The notes beneath the pieces were generated by a model. That model saw nothing but the letters and a program-made list of their open reading frames with translations. It searched no databases and was not told where the DNA came from. Position numbers and translations under genes: made by a program. A stretch of 64,000 nucleotides of DNA, from the NCBI GenBank assembly GCA_946555465.1, contig CAMNST010000002.1, forward strand, positions 153,451 to 217,450, given 5' to 3'. Shown here one piece after another: positions 27,418 through 35,630 of the stretch; the stretch's first letter is position 1, and each line of letters opens with the position of its first letter. The DNA is from an uncultured Clostridia bacterium. GTDB taxonomy: Bacteria; Bacillota; Clostridia; Oscillospirales; Acutalibacteraceae.

Positions 27418-28340
27418 TTTAATTTTCCTTTCACTTTAGCAAAAAGTTTATATACTATGCCGATAAGATTGCAAAAACTGAATTTATTATCGGTTTTTAA
27501 ATCAACAACTTCAACATGATCAACCTTGTTATATGTATGAATACCTATATAACTGCCCTTTTTATCAAGATTTATATCTTTATGAGAAATTGTTGTTATA
27601 AGTTCTTCTTCATAATTTTCTTTTGAAATGCTGATTACTTTGTTAAAGTTAAGTTTTTCACCGTATGAAACGCCGCAATCCTGTGAAGGTCTGATATAAT
27701 TGCCGTTATATTCAAAAAAATTACCTGCACACCTTGCAGTATTGGCATCAAGTTTAACCGGATTATTGACACATTCCGTAAAACAGCCGTTTTCTTCATA
27801 AAACAAATCGACCCTGTCAAAATTATTAGTTCCGTCAACTCTTTCGGAAATGTAATAATTTACACCGTTATAAGAAAACAACGTTGTATCAACAAGATTT
27901 TCTTTAGCAATAACTTTTTCTTTAACCCATTTTGATGGAAAATCAGTGCATTTCAGCACAAAGAGTTCACCCGATTTATTGGATTCGGGTATCATGTAAA
28001 ACACACCGTCTTTTTCATAAATAAAAGGATAAGAAAGATGGGTGTCGCTTTCATATACAACATTCAGACTTCCGATACTTTTCTCGGATAATTCTCTGTA
28101 TCCCAAAGCACCCTTTCTTTTAAACCTGTCAAACATTTCAAAAAACAGATAGTATTTACCGTCTTTTTTGACCAAAAAAGGATCCGCTGTCCAATATCGC
28201 TTACTGTCGGGAAGAACAGTAAATTCATCGTCGATATTATTTAAAATACAGATGTCGCTGCTTTTGTTGAATCTGACTGCACAGCACCAACCGCTTGGAA
28301 AAAATATTGATTTAAGTCTATTAATTAACAAGTTTTGCAT
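27414..28340 (-). CDS. Five-bladed-propeller protein of the GINT1-like/GH43-like family in a glycosyltransferase operon
   Basis: The protein (308 residues from the ATG at 28340, after AAAGGAT, eight bases past the preceding gene) has a beta-propeller repeat signature: RYWTADPFLVKKDGKYYLFFE, LSYPFIYEKDGVFYMIPE, and similar blades. This resembles the N-terminal domain of glucosamine inositolphosphorylceramide transferase 1 and GH43-like folds. In exopolysaccharide loci such domains accompany formyl- or glycosyltransferases; the activity here is unknown. The frame is open further upstream, but that part overlaps the GT4 gene and is unlikely to be translated. Confidence 0.7.
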   Translation of the reverse strand: MQNLLINRLKSIFFPSGWCCAVRFNKSSDICILNNIDDEFTVLPDSKRYWTADPFLVKKDGKYYLFFEMFDRFKRKGALGYRELSEKSIGSLNVVYESDTHLSYPFIYEKDGVFYMIPESNKSGELFVLKCTDFPSKWVKEKVIAKENLVDTTLFSYNGVNYYISERVDGTNNFDRVDLFYEENGCFTECVNNPVKLDANTARCAGNFFEYNGNYIRPSQDCGVSYGEKLNFNKVISISKENYEEELITTISHKDINLDKKGSYIGIHTYNKVDHVEVVDLKTDNKFSFCNLIGIVYKLFAKVKGKLK

Positions 28341-28347
28341 TAACAAT

Positions 28348-29424
28348 CTATCCTTTGTAGAAATTAATAAGAAAATCAAAAGATGTATGTATATCCCATC
28401 CTGCGGCACACATCTCCTCAAACATATCTTTTCTTTCTGTTTTTGATAAATAAATACACTGCTCAGCCCATTGTGAAGCGGTGTTATCAAGAGACTGTGT
28501 TTTAACAAGGTTGGTTACAACAGCCTCTTCCGATACTGAATCAGACATTAAAACAGGAAGTCCCGATGCCTGAGCCTCTATTACGGAAACGGGCAGACCC
28601 TCTTTTGTAGATGGAAACAAAAACAAATCTGCTGCATTAAGCAAATTCTCAACATCACTTCTCGTACCTAAAAAACAAACCGAATCGGATATTCCGAGTT
28701 CACGGCAAAGCGAACTGTATTCTTCTGTTTGCTCTGCACCGATAAGAAGCAATTTTGAATTTTCTACTGATTTTTTCACTTCTGAAAAAACAGAAAGCAG
28801 AAAGGCGTGATTTTTCTGCGGTATGTCTGTTTTGCCGATATGACATATAACAAGAGAATTTTCAAGATTTAACTCTTTGCGTTTTTCGACTCTTTCCTTT
28901 TCATCAAATCTGAACTTTTCACAGTCAATCGCGTTATTTATTATACTGAATTTTTTATTCCCGTACCAAAAATCTCCTGCAAGTTTTGAACAGGCAAGTT
29001 TATTCTTTACAAAGTATTTTGAATACAGGCTTAAAATTTTATTTCTTTTTGCGTTTCCGTTGAGTGAAAACTCGCTTGAATGGCAATGAACAGCAATTTT
29101 TTTAATCCCTGCCTTTTTTGCCTGAGGAGCAATAAAAGCGGCAAAATGAGGAGCATGAATATGAAGCACCTGCCACTCATTTTTATGTTCGCCAAAGAAT
29201 TTTTTCATTTTATTGCTGACTAATAAATCTTTTGGCGACGGTTTATCAACTTTGTAAACATTTCCGCCAAGAGCCTTTATATCTTTTGCTCTGGTCAACT
29301 CTGTTTCCTGAAAATAAACAATATCAAATTTTATGTCATCGGGCATTGCTTTTGCAAAATTAAGAACCGCACTCATAATTCCGTTTGCAACACCTATATC
29401 AGGAATCATATGTAAAACTCTCAT
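28348..29424 (-). CDS. GT4 glycosyltransferase
   Basis: The 358-residue protein shows VLHMIPDIGVANGIMSAVL, then HIHAPHFAAFIAPQAKKAG, CHIGKTDIPQKNH and FLFPSTKEGLPVSVIEAQAS (E-x7-E motif). It is related to the GT4 product at 25288-26415 in its C-terminal half. It acts in the cytoplasm on the growing lipid-linked repeat unit. Confidence 0.85.
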   Translation of the reverse strand: MRVLHMIPDIGVANGIMSAVLNFAKAMPDDIKFDIVYFQETELTRAKDIKALGGNVYKVDKPSPKDLLVSNKMKKFFGEHKNEWQVLHIHAPHFAAFIAPQAKKAGIKKIAVHCHSSEFSLNGNAKRNKILSLYSKYFVKNKLACSKLAGDFWYGNKKFSIINNAIDCEKFRFDEKERVEKRKELNLENSLVICHIGKTDIPQKNHAFLLSVFSEVKKSVENSKLLLIGAEQTEEYSSLCRELGISDSVCFLGTRSDVENLLNAADLFLFPSTKEGLPVSVIEAQASGLPVLMSDSVSEEAVVTNLVKTQSLDNTASQWAEQCIYLSKTERKDMFEEMCAAGWDIHTSFDFLINFYKG

Positions 29425-29437
29425 ATCCTAACCTGCT

Positions 29438-30562
29438 TTATTCATTCAATTTATATAAATCTTTCAATTCACTCAGCACATTTACGTCTTTAAACATTTC
29501 AACCTTATCAAGAGAATTCTGAACGTAATAATCACTGTCTCCCAATACTTTGATAATTTTATCAGCATATTCTTCAGCATTGGTAACAGAAACAAGAAAA
29601 CCGTTTTTTCCGTTATCAACAAGTTCTCTGTGACCACGGTTATTTGAAGCAATAATTGGCTTGCCGCACAGCATTGCTTCCATAAGATTAAGCGGCAAAC
29701 CCTCTCTGAAACTGCAGGCAACAAGCAAATCGCAGATATTCATATATTTGAATATCTCTGTCGTGTAGCCAAGAAGTTCAACGCTGCCATTTAAATCAAG
29801 TTCTTTTATTAAATCTTTATGGCTTTGCAGTTTATCACCGTTTCCTGCAATAAGAAGTTTGCTGTCAGGGTATTCTTCCAAAACTTTTTTCATTGCATGT
29901 ATTGCAGTTGCCTGATTCTTATTGGCGTTCAGTTCACCGACATTGAGAATAATTTTTTCATTCTCTTTATAACCAAGTTCAGATTTAAGTGATGCTTTTT
30001 CTTCATCGCTTATAACATGAAACTTTGCAGAATTGGCACCGACACCGTGAATATGCACAACCTTGCAGTGAAACTTTTTTGATGAAAGATTATAGTCTTC
30101 GGTAGTAATGGTAACAAGCGTATCGGTAAATCTTGACATGAACTTTTCTATCGGATAATAAATTATCCAGTTTTTCTTCGGTGCACCCTCATAGAAATGA
30201 AAACCGTGGGCCGTGTAAAAAACTTTTGTACCATTCTTTTTGCGGTACTTATTTGCTGCCAGACGGGTTACCATTCCGCCGACAGGCGTGTTACAGTGGA
30301 TAAATTCATAATCATTCTCTTTAAGAATTTTTGAAAGTTCCCTGTATGCTTTTATATTTTTAGAACTAAACGGCGAACGCTCAAAAGGAATATTAAAGAA
30401 CCTGTCCACATATTCTGCAGCCAGACCGTTTTTTTCTGATAAATTATCTCTTGCTGCAACATGAACCTCATATCCGTTTTCCTGAAGCATTTTTGCAAGC
30501 GGTTTATGAAACTGGCAAATATGACTAAGCACTGTTGCAGTTAATAAAACTTTTTTACTCAT
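29438..30562 (-). CDS. GT4 glycosyltransferase (EpsD-like)
   Basis: The 374-residue protein has VLLTATVLSHICQFHKPLAK, IHCNTPVGG, TAHGFHFYEGAPKKNW, LNVGELNANKNQ and SFREGLPLNLMEAMLCGKP. The TAHGFHF block and operon position match EpsD-type transferases, which commonly act early in repeat-unit synthesis. Its start lies within the last codons of the dehydrogenase gene (8-base overlap), so the two are coupled. Confidence 0.85.
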   Translation of the reverse strand: MSKKVLLTATVLSHICQFHKPLAKMLQENGYEVHVAARDNLSEKNGLAAEYVDRFFNIPFERSPFSSKNIKAYRELSKILKENDYEFIHCNTPVGGMVTRLAANKYRKKNGTKVFYTAHGFHFYEGAPKKNWIIYYPIEKFMSRFTDTLVTITTEDYNLSSKKFHCKVVHIHGVGANSAKFHVISDEEKASLKSELGYKENEKIILNVGELNANKNQATAIHAMKKVLEEYPDSKLLIAGNGDKLQSHKDLIKELDLNGSVELLGYTTEIFKYMNICDLLVACSFREGLPLNLMEAMLCGKPIIASNNRGHRELVDNGKNGFLVSVTNAEEYADKIIKVLGDSDYYVQNSLDKVEMFKDVNVLSELKDLYKLNE

Positions 30563-31463
30563 TCAAAAAACCTTCCAGATTTTTCTTTATTAAATCAAAC
30601 ATTCTTTTATTATTCAATTCACCCTCAAAACTGTTATGAGGAGTCAGAATTACATGATTCATATCCCATAAAGGACTTTTATCATCCAATGGCTCTTTAT
30701 CAAAAACATCAAGCACAGCACCCGCAATCTGATTGCTGGCGAGAGCATCAATCAAATCATTCTGATTAACCAATTTTCCTCTGGCAATATTAACAAAAAC
30801 TGCCGTTGATTTCATTAAAGCAAATTTTTTGCCGTCAAAAAATCCCTCGTTATCATCCGTAAGCGGCAATGTCAGAACAACAATGTCCGCAAAAGTCAAC
30901 TGTTCATCAAGATTTTCAGTTGAATAAATCACATCGAATGCTTCACTGCTTTTCCGATAAGGATCAATGCCTGCCACACTTGTGTCAAATGCTTTAAATC
31001 TTTTGGCAACGGCACCGCCGATATCACCGGCACCGATAATCAGCACGTTTTTGCCGGATAATTCCTGCAGCCCTCTGCATTTTTCCCACTTATGATTTTT
31101 CTGATTTTCATAAAAAATTCTTGATTTTTTATATAAGTCAAGCACACCGCACAGTGCAAACTCTGCCATAGGAGCACTGTAAACGCCCCTTGCGTTGCAA
31201 AGTTTAATATTATACTGATTAATATAATCAAGCGGAACTCTGTTAAGCCCTGCCGATGTAAGTTGAACAAATTTTAAATTTTTGAAATTTTCTATTGGTG
31301 TATACAAAAATAATCCGTTGCAGATTACCGCATCAATATCACTTACATCAGAATCAATCGGAATTCTTTCGTCCTGAATAAATGTTATATCAAATCCCAT
31401 ATTTTTCAGATATTCAATTTGACTGCTGCTGTATTTAAATGCACCTGTTAAAAGAAGTTTCAT
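30555..31463 (-). CDS. D-isomer-specific 2-hydroxyacid dehydrogenase
   Basis: The 302-residue protein has an NAD-binding Rossmann motif GAGDIGGAVAKRF (about 145-157) and the catalytic family blocks NIARGKLVNQNDL (Arg), DVFDKEPLD (Glu) and LTPHNSF (His). It oxidises or reduces a 2-hydroxy/2-keto acid with NAD(P)H. It overlaps the upstream aldolase gene by four bases; a linked aldolase and hydroxyacid dehydrogenase suggests local synthesis or recycling of a keto or hydroxy acid used in the polysaccharide. That link is inference. Confidence 0.85.
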   Translation of the reverse strand: MKLLLTGAFKYSSSQIEYLKNMGFDITFIQDERIPIDSDVSDIDAVICNGLFLYTPIENFKNLKFVQLTSAGLNRVPLDYINQYNIKLCNARGVYSAPMAEFALCGVLDLYKKSRIFYENQKNHKWEKCRGLQELSGKNVLIIGAGDIGGAVAKRFKAFDTSVAGIDPYRKSSEAFDVIYSTENLDEQLTFADIVVLTLPLTDDNEGFFDGKKFALMKSTAVFVNIARGKLVNQNDLIDALASNQIAGAVLDVFDKEPLDDKSPLWDMNHVILTPHNSFEGELNNKRMFDLIKKNLEGFLNE

Positions 31464-32278
31464 TTTTCACTCACTATCTGTTTGATTATATCAGTTGTTT
31501 GTTTGTGTTTTTCTTCAAAATAACTTTCCGATTGGTTTTCAAGCATTTTTTCAAATTCTTTATTTTCTTTTACACCTTCAGCAAAAAGGCGCTTTATTTC
31601 ATTTATATCCGTAGTATTTGACGTATTGCAGAACGAACGCGACAATATAACCATAGATGAGTTAAGTCTGTAATGCTCTGCCAGTATATTTTCAGCGGGA
31701 AGCAAATCGTCTTTTGAAACTCTTCCCACTCCGCCAAAACCGAACGGAATATTTCTTTTCCTGATTTTATTTGCAATTTCTTCAACGGTTCCGTCTGTTA
31801 AAAGTTCAAACAAAAACTTTTTACCCTGATTTAAATGCAAATCATTAAGACCTATATGCATTTCGTCAATACCATCAATTTCAAGAACTTCATCAAGACA
31901 AAGCCTTGCATCTTCTGTTTCAAGCAAAGGCAGAGTTTTAACTCTCTTATCTACAAAACTGATAAACTGTTTAATTTCTTCGGCAGATTTCCACATCGGA
32001 AGCATTATCACATCTGCCCCTGCATTTATAACATCATCTATCTCTTTTTTTGAATCTTTATGAATAGGATTTACACGAACAAGAAGTTCCGATTTATCAA
32101 GCACACCGCGAAGTTTGCTTACATCTTCAACAGTATGATGATTTTTCACCGTATCCATATTGGGCTGACGCTCTTCTTTGCCCATATATTCCATATCAAC
32201 AAAAATTCTGTCAACACCGGCACTTTGTGCCGCCGCCGCAATATCCGGATTATTTGTTATGTAAAAAAGTTTAAGCAT
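31460..32278 (-). CDS. HpcH/HpaI-family aldolase/lyase, second copy
   Basis: The 272-residue protein shows the HpcH/HpaI (citrate lyase-like) barrel: IFVDMEYMGKEER, LVRVNPIHKDS, VIMLPMWKS, PLLETEDAR and MHIGLNDLHLNQG. It is only distantly like the aldolase at 14981-15751, so the two did not arise by recent duplication. Its start overlaps the stop of the initiating transferase gene (TAATG), placing it as gene two of the operon. Related aldolases occur in surface polysaccharide loci without known substrate. Confidence 0.75.
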   Translation of the reverse strand: MLKLFYITNNPDIAAAAQSAGVDRIFVDMEYMGKEERQPNMDTVKNHHTVEDVSKLRGVLDKSELLVRVNPIHKDSKKEIDDVINAGADVIMLPMWKSAEEIKQFISFVDKRVKTLPLLETEDARLCLDEVLEIDGIDEMHIGLNDLHLNQGKKFLFELLTDGTVEEIANKIRKRNIPFGFGGVGRVSKDDLLPAENILAEHYRLNSSMVILSRSFCNTSNTTDINEIKRLFAEGVKENKEFEKMLENQSESYFEEKHKQTTDIIKQIVSEK

Positions 32279-32913
32279 TATACTTCTGCATGTTCCTTAT
32301 CTTCTTTATTTTCTTTAATCAATGTTTCAGTGCTGTTAAGATTGTTTTCGTTTTTCAGCACTTTAAAAACAGTCATAAATATAATTTTTATATCAAGCCA
32401 TAATGACACATTGTCAACATACCATACATTTAGCCTTATTCTCTCGTGCCACTCAACTTCTTTTCGTCCGTGCGTCTGTGCCCAACCGGTAATACCGGGT
32501 CTGACATCAAACATTCTGAACTGTTCTTCAGTATATTCACTGATATCCCATGGATGATATGTAAGCGGGGGTCTGGGTCCTACAAAACTCATATCGCCTT
32601 TTAAAATATTAACAAGTTGCGGCAATTCATCAATACTTGATGCACGTATAAACTTGCCGACTCTTGTAACACGCATATCATCAGCACCGCTGTAAACTCC
32701 CGATCCGGTAAATTCTGCTCCCTGTGCCATGCTTCTGAATTTATATATTTTAAAAACTTTGCCGTTTTTTCCGATTCTGTCCTGCTTAAAAATAACAGGT
32801 CCTTCTGAATCAAGTTTAATCGCAATAGACGTTATAAGTAATAAAGGGAAAAAAATAATAAGTAAAAGTATGGACAATACAATTTCACAACAGCGTTTAA
32901 AAATCTGGTACAC
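32278..32913 (-). CDS. Initiating undecaprenyl-phosphate sugar phosphotransferase (WcaJ/EpsL type)
   Basis: The 211-residue protein has one N-terminal membrane helix (about 11-31) and the bacterial sugar transferase domain: GPVIFKQDRIGKNGKVF, YKFRSM, DELPQLVNILKGDMSFVGPRPPL and GITGWAQ. It moves a sugar-1-phosphate to undecaprenyl phosphate and so starts the repeat unit. It uses a GTG start after AAAGGGG and lacks the extra N-terminal helices of long WbaP/WcaJ forms. It is the first gene of the leftward operon. Confidence 0.9.
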   Translation of the reverse strand: MYQIFKRCCEIVLSILLLIIFFPLLLITSIAIKLDSEGPVIFKQDRIGKNGKVFKIYKFRSMAQGAEFTGSGVYSGADDMRVTRVGKFIRASSIDELPQLVNILKGDMSFVGPRPPLTYHPWDISEYTEEQFRMFDVRPGITGWAQTHGRKEVEWHERIRLNVWYVDNVSLWLDIKIIFMTVFKVLKNENNLNSTETLIKENKEDKEHAEV

Positions 32914-32968
32914 AATTTACCCCTTTCTGAATTAGTATAATTTGTAATATTTATATTTCGGTAATTAT

Positions 32969-32997
32969 ATAATACATTATTTAAAATATCAAGTCAA
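32969..32997 (-). promoter_or_regulatory. Promoter of the exopolysaccharide operon
   Basis: Reading leftwards, TTGACT (32997-32992) and TATTAT (32974-32969) are 17 bases apart, 55 bases before the first gene. No other clear promoter was seen inside the 19-kb leftward run. Confidence 0.7.
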
Positions 32998-33087
32998 TTA
33001 TAGATAATTTTTTACAGAAATTCTAAAAGTAAAATCGATTATATTAAAACCGATAAATTGCATAAAAAGGAATTTTTGCATACAAAA

Positions 33088-33127
33088 AAACTTCCATAAC
33101 AGTTTTTACATTCTGTTATAGAAGTTT
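33088..33127 (-). terminator. Terminator of the spoVAD transcription unit
   Basis: AAACTTCCATAACAG pairs with CTGTTATAGAAGTTT with one mismatch, flanked by A7 and T-rich sequence. It lies 40 bases beyond the small gene that follows spoVAD and separates it from the exopolysaccharide promoter. Confidence 0.75.
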
Positions 33128-33166
33128 TATTCATTATCTGTTGTTTTATCAATACTTGTAGATTTA

Positions 33167-33331
33167 TTACTTTTCCGATTTCACTTCGGATTTTGTTTCT
33201 TTAAACAATAATATTCCTTGCAGTATTATCATTATCAGAGCAAAAATTCTGATTGCCTTTGAAATAATCTCAAGAACATCTGAAACCTCTCTGAAGGCGG
33301 AAAGAAGTTTAATATTATTAAAATTTTTCAT
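33167..33331 (-). CDS. Small single-pass membrane protein downstream of spoVAD
   Basis: A 54-residue protein with a central hydrophobic helix (IFALIMIILQGILLF) and a charged tail (KETKSEVKSEK). It starts three bases after the spoVAD stop, and its ribosome binding site GAGAGG is made by the last two spoVAD codons, so it is a real and coupled gene. spoVAE would be expected here; this protein is far too short and does not resemble it. Function unknown; a spore inner-membrane accessory is possible. Confidence 0.65.
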   Translation of the reverse strand: MKNFNNIKLLSAFREVSDVLEIISKAIRIFALIMIILQGILLFKETKSEVKSEK

Positions 33332-33334
33332 AGT

Positions 33335-33730
33335 TTACCTCTCGAGCAAAACTGCATGTGCTATACCCGGAATCGGATTGCCTTGTTTGCTTGATGTCGG
33401 AGACATAAGGGCACCTGTGGCAACAAAAAGCACTTTGCCTAACTTGCCTTTTTCAATATTTTTCATAATATGAGAACATAGTACCGAAGCACTGCAGCCA
33501 CAGCCTGAACCGCCTGAATTCACATCTTGTTTCTTTAAATCATAAATCATAAGACCACAGTCGTTATGAAAATTTTCAAGTTTTATATTATATTCCTGTT
33601 CAAGTATTTCATATAAAAGTTTACTGCCTGTGTATCCCAAATCACCGGTCAGAATCAAATCATAATTCTGCGGCTTAGTATTTGTATCCCTGAAAAAATC
33701 AGAAATAGTCCTTGCCGCCGCCGGTGCCAT
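33335..33730 (-). CDS. spoVAD: SpoVAD, C-terminal part of a gene interrupted by a 28.4-kb element
   Basis: Matches the last third of SpoVAD: MAPAAARTISDFFRD, YDLILTGDLGYTG, HNDCGLMIYD, GGSGCGCSASVL and VATGALMSPTSSKQGNPIP. SpoVAD is a thiolase-fold protein that binds dipicolinic acid for the SpoVA channel. The native codons begin at the ATG at 33730; the open frame continues another 12 codons into element DNA (a TTG at 33766). The N-terminal part is at 62143-62756 and ends in MGAAMAP, where this part begins MAPAAAR. Removing the element restores an in-frame protein of about 333 residues, close to the usual 338. Confidence 0.9.
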   Translation of the reverse strand: MAPAAARTISDFFRDTNTKPQNYDLILTGDLGYTGSKLLYEILEQEYNIKLENFHNDCGLMIYDLKKQDVNSGGSGCGCSASVLCSHIMKNIEKGKLGKVLFVATGALMSPTSSKQGNPIPGIAHAVLLER

Positions 33731-33748
33731 TGTCAAGGGTAGACTATA
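33723..33748. other. Left attachment site of the element
   Basis: Octamer GGTGCCAT (33723-33730) at the end of the spoVAD C-terminal part, nine bases, then arm TAGACTATA (33740-33748). The same octamer lies at the right end, and the arm is inverted there. Confidence 0.85.
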
Positions 33749-33759
33749 AAATTTTTCTA

Positions 33760-33787
33760 TTGACAAATAAAATATTTGAGATATAAT
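33760..33787 (+). promoter_or_regulatory. Promoter at the left end of the element, reading inward
   Basis: TTGACA (33760-33765) and TATAAT (33782-33787) are 16 bases apart, just inside the left end. It drives the nucleotidyltransferase-like gene. Its -35 box is half of a 7-bp inverted repeat (TTGTCAA/TTGACAA, 33730-33736 and 33760-33766) that touches the attachment octamer. Confidence 0.7.
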
Positions 33788-33852
33788 GTAATGATTTAGA
33801 TATGCTGTCTAAATGGTCGGTATGGGTAATTATATTTTTGGAGGAATAAAAA

Positions 33853-34479
33853 ATGTATCATTACCGCTATACAACAAAAGAGGAAACAAAACCGGTTCGT
33901 GCTGAGCTTGAAGAAATAATTCATAAAGTTCAGGATGAAGTGCGAGATTATTTTACATTCAGTTATCACTTTATAGGCAGTTCTAAACGGAATATGATAA
34001 CCTTTGACCCAACAACGAATATCGGATTTGACTTTGATGTAAATATATATGTTAATGATGATAACAATGAATACGATCCAGATGAAATTAGAAATATATT
34101 GAAAAATGCTCTTAATAGGGTAGTTCGTTATTATGGCTATAACTACTGTGAAGATTCAACAAGTGTTTTAGCTATCAAATTTATTGATAGATTTCATTCA
34201 CGAATAAAACACAGCTGCGATTTTGCCATTGTTTACGATGGAAGCAAAGGACAGCAATATATCCGATTTAATAAACAAAAAAATGATTATACTTGGGAAT
34301 ACCGAAACATTGGATTTAAAAATCTTGAAAACAAAGCTGATTGGTTAAAAAGGCATAATTATTGGAATGAGGTCAGAAAACTTTATATTGAAATGAAAAA
34401 CAATAACACAAATTCTGATAAACGTTCTCGTTCTCTTTATGCTGAAACTATTAATAATCTATATCACAAATACAGATAA
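33853..34479 (+). CDS. Predicted nucleotidyltransferase-fold protein
   Basis: The 208-residue protein has FIGSSKRNMITFDP followed by GFDFDVNIYV, which fits the GS...DxD core of the polymerase-beta nucleotidyltransferase fold, with a third acidic candidate in CDFAIV. No partner effector (CBASS-type nuclease or channel) is adjacent. Its ribosome binding site is TTGGAGGA. It is the first gene of the element and has its own promoter and terminator. Similar proteins occur in Clostridia mobile elements, from memory, but their activity is unknown to me. It could be a toxin, a regulator or a nucleotide signal synthase. Confidence 0.5.
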   Translation: MYHYRYTTKEETKPVRAELEEIIHKVQDEVRDYFTFSYHFIGSSKRNMITFDPTTNIGFDFDVNIYVNDDNNEYDPDEIRNILKNALNRVVRYYGYNYCEDSTSVLAIKFIDRFHSRIKHSCDFAIVYDGSKGQQYIRFNKQKNDYTWEYRNIGFKNLENKADWLKRHNYWNEVRKLYIEMKNNNTNSDKRSRSLYAETINNLYHKYR

Positions 34480-34482
34480 AAC

Positions 34483-34512
34483 ACACCCCGATTGAATAAT
34501 CAATCGGGGTGT
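34483..34512. terminator. Bidirectional terminator
   Basis: ACACCCCGATTGA pairs perfectly with TCAATCGGGGTGT around ATAA. It closes the nucleotidyltransferase-like gene (+) and the HipA-like operon (-). Confidence 0.9.
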
Positions 34513-34516
34513 TTGC

Positions 34517-35566
34517 TTACTTATCTTTAATTCTTTTCTGTCCATTCAAAATAAAATTAATAACAAATTCGCTATCTACCTTAACAGGAATTTTATCAAT
34601 ACATTCCGTAAGCATTTCTTTTGTTATAATAGAAATATCAAATGAATTAAACAGTTTTTTTGCCTCACTGTTATTATCAAGAAATTCAAAAAAGAATTTG
34701 AGTAGTCCGTCTTTTTTTCTGCTTACATCACTTGGATAACCGTTCGCAATGAGTGCAATGTTATTATCATAATTCGGTGCAAGCGAGAGAATCTCGCCTG
34801 TTTCAATATTACGGAGCAAACCATAATTATTTGTATGCCTATCCATATTATAGCAAACGGAATCGAGGTAAAGCATTTTCAGATAATCGACCGCAATGTC
34901 CTTTGACAAAGTCATAAAATAATCAAAGCTATCACTGTAATCCTCATTATCACCCATAACCGAGCAGATAGGCTCAAAATTCACCCTGCCGTCCGTAAAA
35001 TCCTTTGTTTTAACATAACCATTATCATATTCGTAATCAGCCATATTAAAGCCGAGAGCATGACCCAAATGGCATATGAAAAGTTCAGAAAAGATTTGAT
35101 TATCGTTACCGCTTTTATACATCCACCACTTGCCGTCAATCAGCCTCCAGCACTTTTCAAAACTACCGATATTCGTAAGTTCCGGAGTTCGTGACGGCTT
35201 TTGATTAAAGCTGTCAGGATCACCTTTAAGCGCAAGATTATCAAAAACATTTTCATTAAACTTAACTTCATTCCAAGTTAAATTTTCATCATCCGATTTA
35301 AACCAATAGTTATCCGTAATCGTAACCGCATTTACGGCAAGAGCAGTACTCGCATCATCACGATTTGCAAGACGTAAAACCTTTTTCAAAAGTCGGGAAT
35401 TTGCTCGATGAGAGTCAATCGCCCTGCCCTCAAGCCAAGAGGTAAAATCTTTGCCATTGATAAAATGCAAAGGTGCAAATTTCTGATCAACATCAATAAC
35501 CAAACCGTTTTCAATTCTTGCAACCTGCCTGTCAGCAGACATAATATATCCATTAGAATCAATCAT
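34517..35566 (-). CDS. HipA-like kinase, second copy (last gene of the kinase operon)
   Basis: The 349-residue protein has a HipA-like C-terminal kinase core: CYNMDRHTNNYGLL (catalytic Asp and Asn) and LAPNYDNNIAL (the metal-binding DFD/DNG counterpart). The N-terminal third (RQVARIENGLVIDVD, FTSWLEGRAIDSHR) lacks a clear HipA N-terminal domain. HipA kinases phosphorylate tRNA synthetases or other targets and arrest growth. It follows a GNAT gene by 64 bases with the binding site AAAGGAGG. The kinase at 37065-37877 is a distant relative, not a recent copy. Confidence 0.65.
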   Translation of the reverse strand: MIDSNGYIMSADRQVARIENGLVIDVDQKFAPLHFINGKDFTSWLEGRAIDSHRANSRLLKKVLRLANRDDASTALAVNAVTITDNYWFKSDDENLTWNEVKFNENVFDNLALKGDPDSFNQKPSRTPELTNIGSFEKCWRLIDGKWWMYKSGNDNQIFSELFICHLGHALGFNMADYEYDNGYVKTKDFTDGRVNFEPICSVMGDNEDYSDSFDYFMTLSKDIAVDYLKMLYLDSVCYNMDRHTNNYGLLRNIETGEILSLAPNYDNNIALIANGYPSDVSRKKDGLLKFFFEFLDNNSEAKKLFNSFDISIITKEMLTECIDKIPVKVDSEFVINFILNGQKRIKDK

Positions 35567-35630
35567 TGCTTTACCTCCTTTGCTTTATTTAATCTCATTA
35601 TAAATAAATATTGAATCAAATGCAATACAA

